Of a stretch of 64,000 bases of DNA, positions 18,892 through 27,448 are shown piece after piece. The stretch is from the NCBI RefSeq assembly GCF_001280125.1, contig NZ_LGEG01000138.1:20317-84316 (forward strand). Direction: 5' to 3'. How positions within the stretch are numbered: the stretch's first letter is position 1; each line of letters starts with the position of its first letter. The notes beneath the pieces were generated by a model. The model had not been told where the DNA came from, searched no databases, and saw only the letters and a program-made list of their open reading frames with translations. The translations under genes were made by a program, and so were the position numbers. The DNA is from Streptomyces sp. NRRL F-6492 (GTDB lineage: Bacteria; Actinomycetota; Actinomycetes; Streptomycetales; Streptomycetaceae).

Positions 18892-19755
18892 ATGACGCAC
18901 ACCGAGACCGCCCCCTTCCGGTTCTTCTCGCTCCGGGTCGACCGGACGCGGCGGCTCGGCCCGTCCCTGGTCCGGGTCACCTTCACCGGGGAGGACCTGA
19001 AGGGATTCGCCGCCGGCGGGCGCGACCAGTCCCTCTCCCTCTTCCTGCCGCACCCCGGCCAGGAGGCCCCCGTCCTGCCGCCCCTGGACGGGCGGGACAT
19101 GTACGCGGTCCTGGGCGCCTGGCGGGCGATGCCCCACGGCGAGCGGGCCGTGATGCGCTCGTACACCGCCCGCGAGCAGCGCACCGGGCCGGACGAGCTG
19201 GACATCGACTTCGCGCTCCACGAGGACGGCGGGCCGGCCTGCCGCTGGGCCGGGAGCGCGGGGCCCGGCGACCGGGTGGTCGTCCTCGGCCCCGCCGTGG
19301 CCGACAACACGGCCGTCCGCTTCCGGCCGCCCGAGGACGCCGACTCCGTCGTGATCTGGGCGGACGAGACGGCCCTCCCGGCGGCCTCGGCCATCCTGGA
19401 GTGGCTGCCGGCCGGGACCCGCGCCCGGGTCTTCCTGGAGGTCCCGCACTCCGGCGACCGGACCGCGCTGCCGACCGCCGCCGACGCCGAGGTCACCTGG
19501 CTCGTACGGGAGGAGGGGGCGCCGTCCGCCGTGGACGCGGTGCGCGACGCCCGACTGCCGGGCGGCTCCCCGTACGTCTGGATCGCGGGCGAGTCCGGGT
19601 CGGTGAAGGCGCTGCGGCGGCACTTCGTGCGGGAGCGCGGACTCGACCGGCGCCGGGTGACGTTCGTCGGCTACTGGCGCAAGGGGCTGTCGGAGGACGC
19701 CCTGCGCGAGGTGCCGGACGAGACGCGGGAGGACGCGGCCCGCGACGGGGCGTGA
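18892..19755 (+). CDS. desF: Siderophore-interacting protein (ferric-siderophore reductase)
   Basis: A 287-residue SIP-family flavoprotein. It has an N-terminal FAD-binding barrel with MRSYTARE (FAD motif) and a C-terminal NAD(P)H-binding part with WIAGESGSVKALRR and FVGYWRKG. It reduces ferric-desferrioxamine in the cytoplasm to release iron. It sits behind an iron box and immediately before desABCD. ATG 18892 with GAGAAGG 10 bp upstream is preferred; GTG 18859 (GGGAG at 6 bp) is a good alternative. The ATG at 18811 overlaps the operator and is unlikely. The desE lipoprotein gene that I recall beside desF in S. coelicolor is not present. Confidence 0.88.
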   Translation: MTHTETAPFRFFSLRVDRTRRLGPSLVRVTFTGEDLKGFAAGGRDQSLSLFLPHPGQEAPVLPPLDGRDMYAVLGAWRAMPHGERAVMRSYTAREQRTGPDELDIDFALHEDGGPACRWAGSAGPGDRVVVLGPAVADNTAVRFRPPEDADSVVIWADETALPAASAILEWLPAGTRARVFLEVPHSGDRTALPTAADAEVTWLVREEGAPSAVDAVRDARLPGGSPYVWIAGESGSVKALRRHFVRERGLDRRRVTFVGYWRKGLSEDALREVPDETREDAARDGA

Positions 19756-19845
19756 GCCCGTCACGGCCCCCGTCCCCGCCACGTAATCCATCTCACTCAA
19801 GGCACCCCGTTCCGGGGTGGCTTGGCGGCACCCGGTGCCAAGAAA

Positions 19846-19864
19846 TTAGGTTAGGCTCACCTAC
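19846..19864. promoter_or_regulatory. Iron box (DmdR1 operator) upstream of desA
   Basis: TTAGGTTAGGCTCACCTAC matches 17 of 19 positions of the consensus. It lies 68 bp before the desA ATG and should give iron repression of the whole desABCD operon. Confidence 0.93.
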
Positions 19865-19932
19865 ATTCCGGTGATCGCTTCCCCCGGCGGTCCCCCATGT
19901 CCCCCTCAGCGTTTCCTCCCGAAAGGGCCCCC

Positions 19933-21372
19933 ATGCGCTCCCACCTGCTCAACGGCACCACGGCGGAGAGCTACCGTCGCTCCGTCACCGAAGGGGTCGG
20001 GCGGGTGGCGGACAAACTCGCCTCGGTGCGAGGGCCGTTCACCGGTACGACCCCCGCCGAACTGGCCCCCGTCATCGACGCCGTCGACCTCGACCGGCCG
20101 CTCGGAGACGTCTCCGCCGCCCTCGGCGAGCTGGAGGACGTCTACCTCCGCGACGCCGTCTACTTCCACCACCCCCGCTACCTGGGCCATCTGAACTGCC
20201 CGGTCGTCATCCCCGCCGTCGTCGGCGAGGCCGTCCTCTCGGCGGTCAACTCCTCCCTGGACACCTGGGACCAGAGCGCCGGCGGCACCCTCATCGAGCG
20301 GAAGCTGATCGACTGGACCAACGGCCGGGCCGGCTTCGGGCCCGCCGCCGACGGCGTGTTCACCAGCGGCGGTTCGCAGTCCAACCTCCAGGCCCTGCTC
20401 CTCGCCCGCGAGGAGGCCAAGACGGACGACCTGTCGAAGCTCCGGATCTTCTCCTCCGAGTGCAGCCACTTCAGCGTCCAGAAGTCGGCCGGCCTCCTCG
20501 GCCTGGGCGCCGCCGCCGTCGTCTCCGTCCCGGTCGACGCGGGCAGGCGGATGCGGGCCACCGCCCTCGCCGCCGAGCTGGCCGCCTGCCGCGCCGAGGG
20601 CCTGGTCCCGATGGCGGTCGTGGCCACCGCCGGCACCACCGACTTCGGCTCCATCGACCCGCTGCCCGAGATCGCCGCCCTGGCCGACGAGTACGGCGCC
20701 TGGATGCACGTCGACGCCGCCTACGGCTGCGGACTGCTCGCCTCCCCCACCCGCCGCCACCTCCTGGACGGCATCGAGCGGGCCGACTCGGTCACCGTCG
20801 ACTTCCACAAGTCCTTCTTCCAGCCGGTGAGTTCCTCTGCGCTCCTGGTCCGCGACGGCGCCACCCTGCGCCACGCGACCTACCACGCGGACTACCTCAA
20901 CCCGCTGCGCACGATCGCCGAGAAGATCCCGAACCAGGTCGACAAGTCCCTCCAGACCACCCGCCGGTTCGACGCGCTCAAGCTCTGGATGACCCTGCGG
21001 GTGATGGGCGCCGACGGCGTCGGCGGGCTCTTCGACGAGGTCTGCGCCCTGGCCCGGGAGGGCCACGCGCTGCTCGCCGCCGACCCCCGCTACGACGTCG
21101 TGACCGAGCCGAGCCTCTCCACGCTCGTCTACCGCTACGTCCCCGCGGGCGATACGGACCCCGAGGCCGTCGACCGGGCCAACCTGCACGCCCGCAAGGC
21201 CCTGTTCGCCTCCGGCGAGGCCGTCGTCGCCGGGACCAGGGTCGACGGCCGCCAGTACCTCAAGTTCACCCTGCTCAACCCCGAGACCACCGCCGCCGAC
21301 ATCGCGGCCGTCCTCGATCTGATAGCCGGCCACGCCGAGCAGTACCTGGGAGAGAACCTTGTCCACGCCTGA
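19933..21372 (+). CDS. desA: Lysine decarboxylase of desferrioxamine biosynthesis
   Basis: A 479-residue group II PLP decarboxylase. It converts lysine to cadaverine, the first step to desferrioxamine. Visible residues are GGSQSNL (PLP phosphate contact), HVDAAYG (PLP-ring aspartate) and DFHKSFF with the Schiff-base lysine. ATG 19933 is chosen because the DesA family starts MRSHLLN; an upstream ATG at 19897 adds 12 unrelated residues. GAAAGGG precedes it. It is first in the iron-box-controlled desABCD operon. Confidence 0.96.
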   Translation: MRSHLLNGTTAESYRRSVTEGVGRVADKLASVRGPFTGTTPAELAPVIDAVDLDRPLGDVSAALGELEDVYLRDAVYFHHPRYLGHLNCPVVIPAVVGEAVLSAVNSSLDTWDQSAGGTLIERKLIDWTNGRAGFGPAADGVFTSGGSQSNLQALLLAREEAKTDDLSKLRIFSSECSHFSVQKSAGLLGLGAAAVVSVPVDAGRRMRATALAAELAACRAEGLVPMAVVATAGTTDFGSIDPLPEIAALADEYGAWMHVDAAYGCGLLASPTRRHLLDGIERADSVTVDFHKSFFQPVSSSALLVRDGATLRHATYHADYLNPLRTIAEKIPNQVDKSLQTTRRFDALKLWMTLRVMGADGVGGLFDEVCALAREGHALLAADPRYDVVTEPSLSTLVYRYVPAGDTDPEAVDRANLHARKALFASGEAVVAGTRVDGRQYLKFTLLNPETTAADIAAVLDLIAGHAEQYLGENLVHA

Positions 21373-22732
21373 GAAGGCCCTGCCCGAGACGGCCCTGCCC
21401 GAGACGGCCCTGCCCGAGACGGCCGCGCCCGGGACCGCCACGTCCGGGACCGCCGCACGCGACACGGCTCGGATCCACGACTTCATCGGCATCGGGCTCG
21501 GTCCGTTCAACCTCGGACTCGCCTGCCTGACCGAGCCGATCGACGAGCTGGACGGCCTCTTCCTGGAGTCCAAGCCCGGCTTCGAGTGGCACTCCGGGAT
21601 GTTCCTGGAGGGCGCCCACCTCCAGACCCCGTTCATGTCGGACCTGGTCACCCTCGCGGACCCGACCTCGCCGTACTCCTTCCTCAGCTACCTGAAGGAG
21701 AAGGGCCGCCTGTACTCGTTCTACATCCGGGAGAACTTCTACCCGCTGCGGACCGAGTACAACGACTACTGCCGTTGGGCCGCCGACAAGCTCACCTCGA
21801 TCCGCTTCTCGACCACGGTCACCGCCGTCACCTTCGACGAGGCCGCCGAGGTGTACGAGGTGGCCACCGAGGGCGGCGCGACGCACCGCGCCCGCCGGAT
21901 CGTCCTGGGCACCGGCACCCCGCCGTACGTCCCCGAGACCTGCCGGGACCTGGGCGGCGACCTGATCCACAACTCGCGCTACCTGCCGAACAAGGCGGAG
22001 CTCCAGAAGAAGAGGACGATCACCCTGGTCGGCAGCGGCCAGAGCGCCGCCGAGATCTACTACGACCTCCTGAGCGAGATCGACGTCCACGGCTACCGGC
22101 TCAACTGGGTGACCCGCTCCCCGCGCTTCTTCCCGCTGGAGTACACCAAGCTCACCCTGGAGATGACGTCCCCGGAGTACGTGGACTACTTCCACGCGCT
22201 GCCCGAGCGGACCCGCTACCGCCTGGAGACCGAGCAGAAGGGCCTCTTCAAGGGCATCGACGGCGAGCTGATCAACGCCATCTTCGACCTGCTCTACCAG
22301 AAGAACCTGAACGGCCCCGTGCCCACCCGGCTCCTCACCAACTCCGCGCTGCACAGCGCCGCGTACGACGAGGAGAGCGGCACGTACGCGCTCGGCCTGC
22401 GCCAGGAGGAGCAGGAGAAGGACTTCACCCTGGAGACCGACGGCCTGATCCTGGCCACCGGCTACAGGTACAGCGTCCCCGCCTTCCTGGAGCCGGTCCG
22501 CGACCGCCTCCGCTGGGACGGGCAGGGCCGCTTCGACGCGGCCCGCAACTACGCGATCGACACGACGGGACGCGGGATCTTCCTCCAGAACGCCGGCGTC
22601 CACACCCACTCGATCACCTCGCCCGACCTGGGCATGGGCCCGTACCGGAACGCCTACATCATCGGCGCGATGCTGGGCTACGAGTACTACCCCGTCGAGA
22701 AGACCATCGCCTTCCAGGAGTTCGCCGTATGA
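21359..22732 (+). CDS. desB: Cadaverine N-monooxygenase
   Basis: A 457-residue flavin-dependent N-hydroxylase (IucD/SidA family) forming N-hydroxycadaverine. FAD motif GIGLGPFNL lies near residue 44, NADPH motif GSGQSAAE near 222, and the C-terminal ATGY segment is present. The start is a rare TTG at 21359, with GGGAGAG about 5 bp upstream. No ATG, GTG or TTG occurs in frame between it and the conserved core, so desA and desB overlap by 14 nt. The N-terminus carries an ALPET pentapeptide repeat encoded by a 15-bp tandem repeat. Confidence 0.94.
   Translation: MSTPEKALPETALPETALPETAAPGTATSGTAARDTARIHDFIGIGLGPFNLGLACLTEPIDELDGLFLESKPGFEWHSGMFLEGAHLQTPFMSDLVTLADPTSPYSFLSYLKEKGRLYSFYIRENFYPLRTEYNDYCRWAADKLTSIRFSTTVTAVTFDEAAEVYEVATEGGATHRARRIVLGTGTPPYVPETCRDLGGDLIHNSRYLPNKAELQKKRTITLVGSGQSAAEIYYDLLSEIDVHGYRLNWVTRSPRFFPLEYTKLTLEMTSPEYVDYFHALPERTRYRLETEQKGLFKGIDGELINAIFDLLYQKNLNGPVPTRLLTNSALHSAAYDEESGTYALGLRQEEQEKDFTLETDGLILATGYRYSVPAFLEPVRDRLRWDGQGRFDAARNYAIDTTGRGIFLQNAGVHTHSITSPDLGMGPYRNAYIIGAMLGYEYYPVEKTIAFQEFAV
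21376..21435 (+). repeat. 15-bp tandem repeat in the desB 5' end
   Basis: GGCCCTGCCCGAGAC is perfect three times (21376-21390, 21391-21405, 21406-21420), followed by a degenerate copy to 21435 and weaker ones after it. It encodes ALPET repeats before the FAD domain. Being a multiple of 3, copy-number change would not shift the frame. Confidence 0.9.
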
Positions 22733-23259
22733 GCGTCCGCTTCCGCCCGCTCGACCCCGTCCAGGACGCGGAGCTGCTCCACGGCTGGGTCACCCACCCC
22801 AAGGCCGCCTTCTGGATGATGCAGGACGCGAGCCTGGAGGACGTCGTGCGCGAGTACACGGCCTTCGCCGAGCACCCGCACCACGAGGCGTTCGTCGGCC
22901 TGGTCGACGAGGTGCCCGCGATCCTCATGGAGCGCTACGACCCGGCCCACCTGGAGCTGGTCGGCCTCTACGAGCCGCGGCCGGGTGACGTCGGCATGCA
23001 CTTCCTGGTGGCGCCCACCGACACCCCCGTGCACGGCTTCACCCGCAAGGTGATCACCGCCGTGATGGCGGAGCTGTTCGCCGACCCGGCGACCGCCCGC
23101 GTGGTCGTCGAGCCGGACGTCGACAACAAGGCCGTGCACGCGCTCAACGCGGCCGTGGGCTTCGTGCCCGAGCGCGAGATCCAGAAGCCGGAGAAGAAGG
23201 CCCTGCTGAGCTTCTGCACCCGGGCGCAGTTCGAGGCCGCCGTGGGAGCCGCCGCATGA
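22729..23259 (+). CDS. desC: N-hydroxycadaverine acyltransferase
   Basis: A 176-residue GNAT-fold acyltransferase of the RhbD/IucB type. It acylates N-hydroxycadaverine with succinyl-CoA or acetyl-CoA to give the hydroxamate building blocks. Family segments include HPKAAFWMM near the N-terminus, the [10 protein letters not shown] core and [16 protein letters not shown] near the acyl-CoA site. The ATG overlaps the desB stop (ATGA), with CAGGAG 8 bp upstream. Confidence 0.94.
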   Translation: MSVRFRPLDPVQDAELLHGWVTHPKAAFWMMQDASLEDVVREYTAFAEHPHHEAFVGLVDEVPAILMERYDPAHLELVGLYEPRPGDVGMHFLVAPTDTPVHGFTRKVITAVMAELFADPATARVVVEPDVDNKAVHALNAAVGFVPEREIQKPEKKALLSFCTRAQFEAAVGAAA

Positions 23260-25046
23260 GCACCGTTCCGCAGACCGCCGACCCCGTCGCCCACCTCACC
23301 CCCGGGCGCTGGGCCGACGCCAACCGCGCGCTGATCCGCAAGGGCCTCGCCGAGTTCGCCCACGAGCGGCTGCTCGACCCGCGCGAGCTGGGCGGGGGCC
23401 GGTACGAGGTCCTGTCCGACGACGGCGCGACCGCGTACCGCTTCGCCGCCGACCGGTACGCCCTCGACCACTGGCAGATCGACCCGGCGTCGATCACCCG
23501 CCACCGGGGCGACGACGAACTCCCCCTGGACGCGCTCCTCTTCATCACCGAGCTGCGCGGCGCCCTGGGCCTGAGCGACGAGATCCTGCCGGTCTACCTG
23601 GAGGAGATCTCCTCCACCCTGGCCGGCACGGCCTACAAGGCGACCAAGCCGCGGGTGTCCTCCGCCGACCTGGCCCGCGCCGGCTTCCAGGCGATCGAGA
23701 CCGGGATGACCGAGGGCCACCCCTGCTTCGTCGCCAACAACGGCCGGCTCGGCTTCGGCGTCGACGAGTTCCGCGCGTACGCCCCCGAGGCCGCGAGCGA
23801 CATCCACCTGATCTGGCTGGCCGCCCGCCGCGACCGGGCCGCCTTCACCGCCGGGGCGGGCATCGACTACGAGTCGTTCGTCCGCGCGGAGCTGGGCGAC
23901 GCGGCGGTGGACGGCTTCGCGGCGACGCTCGCGGCGCGGGGCCTCGACCTCGCCGACTACCTCCTCATGCCGGTCCACCCCTGGCAGTGGTGGAACAAGC
24001 TGTCCGTCACCTTCGCCGCCGAGGTGGCGCAGGAGCGCCTGGTGTACCTGGGCGAGGGCGACGACGCGTATCTGGCGCAGCAGTCGATCCGTACCTTCTT
24101 CAACACCTCGGACCCGGCCAGGCACTACGTGAAGACGGCGCTCTCGGTCCTCAACATGGGCTTCATGCGGGGCCTTTCGGCCGCGTACATGGAGGCGACC
24201 CCGGCGATCAACGACTGGCTGCACGACCTGATCGAGTCGGACTCCGTCTTCAAGTCGGCCGGCTTCTCGATCATCCGGGAGCGGGCGGCGGTCGGCTACC
24301 GGCACCTGGAGTACGAGGCCGCCACCGACCGCTACTCCCCCTACCGCAAGATGCTGGCCGCGCTCTGGCGCGAGTCGCCGGTGCCGTCCCTCGCGGAGGG
24401 CGAGCGCCTGGCGACGATGGCCTCGCTGCTGCACGTGGACCACGCGGGCGCGTCCTTCGCGGGCGCGCTGATGAGGGAGTCGGACCTGGAGCCGGCGGTC
24501 TGGCTGAGGCAGTACCTCGACGCCTACCTCCTCCCGGTCCTCCACAGCTTCTACGCGTACGACCTGGCGTTCATGCCGCACGGCGAGAACGTGATCCTGG
24601 TCCTGGACGAGCGCGGCGCGGTCGTGCGGGCGGTCTTCAAGGACATCGCGGAGGAGATCGTCGTCATGGACCCTTCGGCGGTCCTGCCGCCGGCGGTGGA
24701 GCGGGTCCGCGCCGAGGTCCCGGAGGACATGAAGCTCCTCTCGGTCTTCACCGACGTCTTCGACTGCTTCTTCCGCTTCATGGCGGCGACGCTCGCGGCG
24801 GAGGGCGTCCTCGACGAGGACGGCTTCTGGCGCACGGTCGCGGAGTGCGTGCGCGGCTACCAGGAGGAGCACCCCGAGTTCGCGGCCCGCTTCGAGCGGT
24901 ACGACGTGTTCGCGGAGACCTTCGCCCTGTCGGCCCTCAACCGCCTCCAGCTCCGCAACAACAAGCAGATGGTCGACCTCTCGGACCCGTCGGCGGCCCT
25001 CCAGCTCGTCGGCGACCTGGTGAACCCGATCGCCCGCTTCGCCTGA
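23256..25046 (+). CDS. desD: Desferrioxamine synthetase (NIS synthetase, IucA/IucC family)
   Basis: A 596-residue NRPS-independent siderophore synthetase. It activates the succinyl carboxylate with ATP, then oligomerises and cyclises hydroxamate units to desferrioxamine E or B-type products. Family features are GHPCFVANNGRLGFG near residue 152, HPWQWWNKL near 240, STKA-equivalent RTFFNTSDPARHYVKTALS and HGENVILVLD near 445. The ATG overlaps the desC stop by 4 nt. It is the last gene of the operon, followed by a hairpin. Confidence 0.95.
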   Translation: MSTVPQTADPVAHLTPGRWADANRALIRKGLAEFAHERLLDPRELGGGRYEVLSDDGATAYRFAADRYALDHWQIDPASITRHRGDDELPLDALLFITELRGALGLSDEILPVYLEEISSTLAGTAYKATKPRVSSADLARAGFQAIETGMTEGHPCFVANNGRLGFGVDEFRAYAPEAASDIHLIWLAARRDRAAFTAGAGIDYESFVRAELGDAAVDGFAATLAARGLDLADYLLMPVHPWQWWNKLSVTFAAEVAQERLVYLGEGDDAYLAQQSIRTFFNTSDPARHYVKTALSVLNMGFMRGLSAAYMEATPAINDWLHDLIESDSVFKSAGFSIIRERAAVGYRHLEYEAATDRYSPYRKMLAALWRESPVPSLAEGERLATMASLLHVDHAGASFAGALMRESDLEPAVWLRQYLDAYLLPVLHSFYAYDLAFMPHGENVILVLDERGAVVRAVFKDIAEEIVVMDPSAVLPPAVERVRAEVPEDMKLLSVFTDVFDCFFRFMAATLAAEGVLDEDGFWRTVAECVRGYQEEHPEFAARFERYDVFAETFALSALNRLQLRNNKQMVDLSDPSAALQLVGDLVNPIARFA

Positions 25047-25062
25047 CCCGGGACCGGTGCGG

Positions 25063-25092
25063 GCCCCGACGGAGACGGTCCTCCGCCGGGGC
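25063..25092 (+). terminator. Terminator of the desABCD operon
   Basis: GCCCCGACGGAG (25063-25074) pairs with CTCCGCCGGGGC (25081-25092) with one mismatch and a 6-nt loop, followed by TCGCATCTTTTCC. It lies 16 bp after the desD stop. Confidence 0.65.
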
Positions 25093-25118
25093 TCGCATCT
25101 TTTCCACCGTGGCGGCGG

Positions 25119-25523
25119 TCAGCCCTCTCCATAGGGGCAGGAGTCGCCTTCCCCTCTCGGGCAGGCGATGAGCGCGCGGGACACGTACTGCTGCGCCTTC
25201 GAGTAGTAACCGAGCACCACGTCGTTCCCGGCCGTCAGCCGCAGCGTCTCCCGGACGCGCTGGAGCCGGTCCCAGACCGGAAAGTGCTCTTGGTCCACGG
25301 GAGGGTTCTGGGTCAGCTCGCCCTCGATCCAGGAAACGGCCTCCTCCACGTCGGCGTACGTGGCCGTCACCTGCGCGGCGGGCCGCCGCAGCCAGTCCTT
25401 GATCTCGATCGGCGGGTGGTCGGCCGGTACTTCACCGCGCCTGATCGCCGAGTCGGGATAGGACCGCCCGGTGTACGCGTACGCGTGCCAGTGCTGGCGT
25501 ACGCCCTCCCTATCCCCCGACAT
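25119..25523 (-). CDS. Small unknown protein, last gene of the JmjC cluster
   Basis: A 134-residue protein I do not recognise. The N-terminal half is aromatic- and proline-rich (HWHAYAYTGRSYP, ADHPPIEI), the middle is helical (VEEAVSWIEGEL, WDRLQRVRETLRL) and the C-terminus has two cysteines and a GEG ending. Its ATG lies inside the end of the upstream JmjC-like gene (14-nt overlap), so translation is coupled and the two products probably work together. It could be a partner or adaptor of the oxygenase, but nothing in the sequence shows this. Confidence 0.7.
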   Translation of the reverse strand: MSGDREGVRQHWHAYAYTGRSYPDSAIRRGEVPADHPPIEIKDWLRRPAAQVTATYADVEEAVSWIEGELTQNPPVDQEHFPVWDRLQRVRETLRLTAGNDVVLGYYSKAQQYVSRALIACPRGEGDSCPYGEG

Positions 25524-26403
25524 GGGCGGCGGCCTTCCGCGCGGCCTCGGCCACGCGCCCGGGTTCCAGGAGGAGGAGCGCGCCGATCAGGTACTCGCGG
25601 GTCCACCGGATGGCCGCGTCGGGCGCGGCCAGCAGGGAGGCCGGCGGGATCTCGGCCCGCAGCGCGGGGTCCACCAAGGCCTGGGAAAGGATCTCGCGCG
25701 TCATCTCGGACGCCAGCCAGTGGAACGTGCGCTCCTTGAGCGCGAACGTCAGGTGCAGTGAGGGCTCCCCGCCCACGGTGTACGGCGAGTGGACGTAGCC
25801 GCGCGGCAGCCAGAAGACGTCACCGGGCTCCAGGGCGAACGACTGGACGGGAGCGGTACGGGCGAGGTGGTGCCGCTCCTCGGGGGTGAACCCCCGCTCC
25901 AGGAAGTTCCCGTGTTCCGTCGTCGGGTTCTCCACGAAGGGCGGGTGCAGCGGCCACGCCTTCCGCCCGGAGAGCTGGACGATCAGCGTGACGTACGGGT
26001 CGTAGTGGTACTTGAGTCCCTGCGCGCCCGGCGGGGTGAGGTACGCGTTCACGTGCACCAGGCAGCCGGTCTCGTCCTGGATCTCGCGGCGCAGGACGCT
26101 CAGGGACGGTCTGACGGTCTGGAGCTGCCGGACGGAGACCGTGCCCCCGCCGTCGAGGTGGGCGCGGACGGCACCGGGCCGGGGCATGTCGCCGTCGACG
26201 TAGGCGTGCCGCTCCAGGATCTTCCCGTCCTTGAGCAGGACGACATTGCGGGCGGGGAGGCATTCGGCGTCCACGAGGGCGTCGAATTCCGCGAGGGACC
26301 ACAGGTGGGCCAGGTCGGCGGGGTCGCGGCGGAAGAGCGTCGGCCCGGTGGGCCATTTCTCCAGGATTTTGGGCACGTCGTCCACGAGATCGGCCAGCGG
26401 CAT
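25510..26403 (-). CDS. JmjC/cupin-like Fe(II)/2-oxoglutarate oxygenase
   Basis: A 297-residue cupin_4/JmjC-type protein. The metal triad is visible: HYD (H133, D135) and distal H205 in RGYVHSPY. A likely 2-oxoglutarate contact is K148 in GRKAW. This is the arrangement of RoxA/NO66-like protein hydroxylases. The C-terminal 80 residues are helical and could mediate dimerisation. ATG 26403 follows AAGGAG at 7 bp. It lies between a DUF397-like small gene and an overlapping unknown gene, so one of these proteins is a plausible substrate. Function otherwise unknown. Confidence 0.82.
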   Translation of the reverse strand: MPLADLVDDVPKILEKWPTGPTLFRRDPADLAHLWSLAEFDALVDAECLPARNVVLLKDGKILERHAYVDGDMPRPGAVRAHLDGGGTVSVRQLQTVRPSLSVLRREIQDETGCLVHVNAYLTPPGAQGLKYHYDPYVTLIVQLSGRKAWPLHPPFVENPTTEHGNFLERGFTPEERHHLARTAPVQSFALEPGDVFWLPRGYVHSPYTVGGEPSLHLTFALKERTFHWLASEMTREILSQALVDPALRAEIPPASLLAAPDAAIRWTREYLIGALLLLEPGRVAEAARKAAAHVGG

Positions 26404-26478
26404 GGCTGACTCCTTACGGGTGTACGGGGGGGGGAAGGGAGTCGGCGGGGCCTCGCGCGGCGCGGGCCCCGCCCCGGG

Positions 26479-26712
26479 TCAGGCGTTCGCGTCGGCCCTG
26501 GCGATCCAGCCACGGGCGAACGCGGTGATCTCCTCCGCGCTCATCCGCAGCTCCCGGCCGGCTCCCCCGGGCTTGCTGTCACCGAGCGCGTATCCGCCGC
26601 CGTGCAGTTCGGCGAGCGTGATGCAGCTCTCCATGTTCCCGTCGTTGTCCGTTCCGCCGCCGCAGAGCGCGGCGAAGTCGCCGGACACCTCCCGCTCGTA
26701 CAGATCACTCAT
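26479..26712 (-). CDS. DUF397-like small protein, possible oxygenase substrate
   Basis: A 77-residue acidic protein. The second half follows the DUF397 pattern: ESCITLAEL, GGGYALGDSKPG, then RELRMSAEEITAFARGW. It has two cysteines (CGGG and SCIT). ATG 26712 is chosen because AGGAG lies 10 bp upstream; starts further upstream would place the 9-bp repeat (Ile-Glu-Asp repeats) inside the protein. It directly precedes the JmjC-like gene (75 bp gap). DUF397 proteins usually pair with WhiJ-like regulators; here the partner seems to be an oxygenase. Confidence 0.7.
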   Translation of the reverse strand: MSDLYEREVSGDFAALCGGGTDNDGNMESCITLAELHGGGYALGDSKPGGAGRELRMSAEEITAFARGWIARADANA

Positions 26713-26733
26713 TACCGTGGGTCTCCTGTCTCT

Positions 26734-26769
26734 GTCTTCGATGTCTTCGATGTCTTCGATGTCTTCGAT
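26734..26769. repeat. Four perfect 9-bp tandem repeats
   Basis: GTCTTCGAT is repeated four times without a mismatch, 22 bp upstream of the DUF397-like start codon, in the untranslated leader or promoter of that gene. On the minus strand the open frame reads Ile-Glu-Asp repeats. Confidence 0.95.
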
Positions 26770-26910
26770 GGGGACTGGGTCCCGCCCCCGGACGGTCTTG
26801 CCGGACATCACCGGGGGCGGGACGCGACCGCCGCCTCTGGAACGAGGGAGCGGAGTCGTGGGGGTTCACCCGGGAGGGCGGAGGACCTCGACCGGGCTCG
26901 TCTGCGCAGG

Positions 26911-27354
26911 TCAGCGCCGCACTTCCGGCGGGGCGTCCCTCTTCAGGGTCATCTTCGGCGGGTCGTGCGGGTGGTTGCGGATCTCCACCGCGCAGTCCAC
27001 GGCGGCGGACTCGTCGTGCTGCGGGCCCCGGCGCATGTAGTGGTCGAACCACCGGGCCAGGTGCACGCACGGCGTGCAGTCGGGGGCCGGTTCGGGCCGG
27101 GCGCGGAGGCCGTGGTCGGCGGAGAGGACGAGCACGGGGGTGGTGAGGACCCGGATGCGCGTCCACTCCTCCTCGGTCGGCGCCCGCAGGTCCCCGGGCG
27201 AGGCGGCCCACTCGGCCCCGCCGCCGGGAGGCCGTACGTACACGCGCCCGCTCTGCGTACGGCAGACCTGACCGAGCCGGACCGTCTTCCCGCCGATGTC
27301 GGCGACGAAGACGCCGGCGGCGGGGAGGGACGAGGGGTTGTCGCACACGGGCAC
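26911..27354 (-). CDS. Small unknown cysteine-containing Streptomyces protein
   Basis: A 147-residue protein. The N-terminal half has CDNP, a GKTVRLGQV strand and a GRVYVRPPGGGAEW motif. The C-terminal half has DCTPCVHLARWFDHY and VDCAVEIRNHPHDP, a cysteine/histidine pattern I associate with uncharacterised small proteins found near WhiJ-like regulators. GTG 27354 is chosen for the GAGGAG 5 bp upstream; GTG 27381 would be the longest start. It diverges from the TTA-containing regulator, sharing a promoter region of about 95 bp. Confidence 0.65.
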   Translation of the reverse strand: MPVCDNPSSLPAAGVFVADIGGKTVRLGQVCRTQSGRVYVRPPGGGAEWAASPGDLRAPTEEEWTRIRVLTTPVLVLSADHGLRARPEPAPDCTPCVHLARWFDHYMRRGPQHDESAAVDCAVEIRNHPHDPPKMTLKRDAPPEVRR

Positions 27355-27448
27355 AGCCGCTCCTCTCTGTAGCGGAACCACTACCAGGGGTGCCCAGCGT
27401 GAACTACAGTCGGCTTCCCTTCAACTAATCCGGCGCGAAGGACAAGTC

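Noticed and set aside
21376..21420. LPET repeats in DesB as sortase signals
   Set aside because: A sortase motif must be C-terminal and followed by a membrane helix and charged tail; these are N-terminal in a cytoplasmic flavoenzyme.
26602..27372. Plus-strand frame with Val-Phe-Asp repeats across 26734-26769
   Set aside because: It is antisense to two supported small genes and has no start context; the repeat is better seen as leader DNA.
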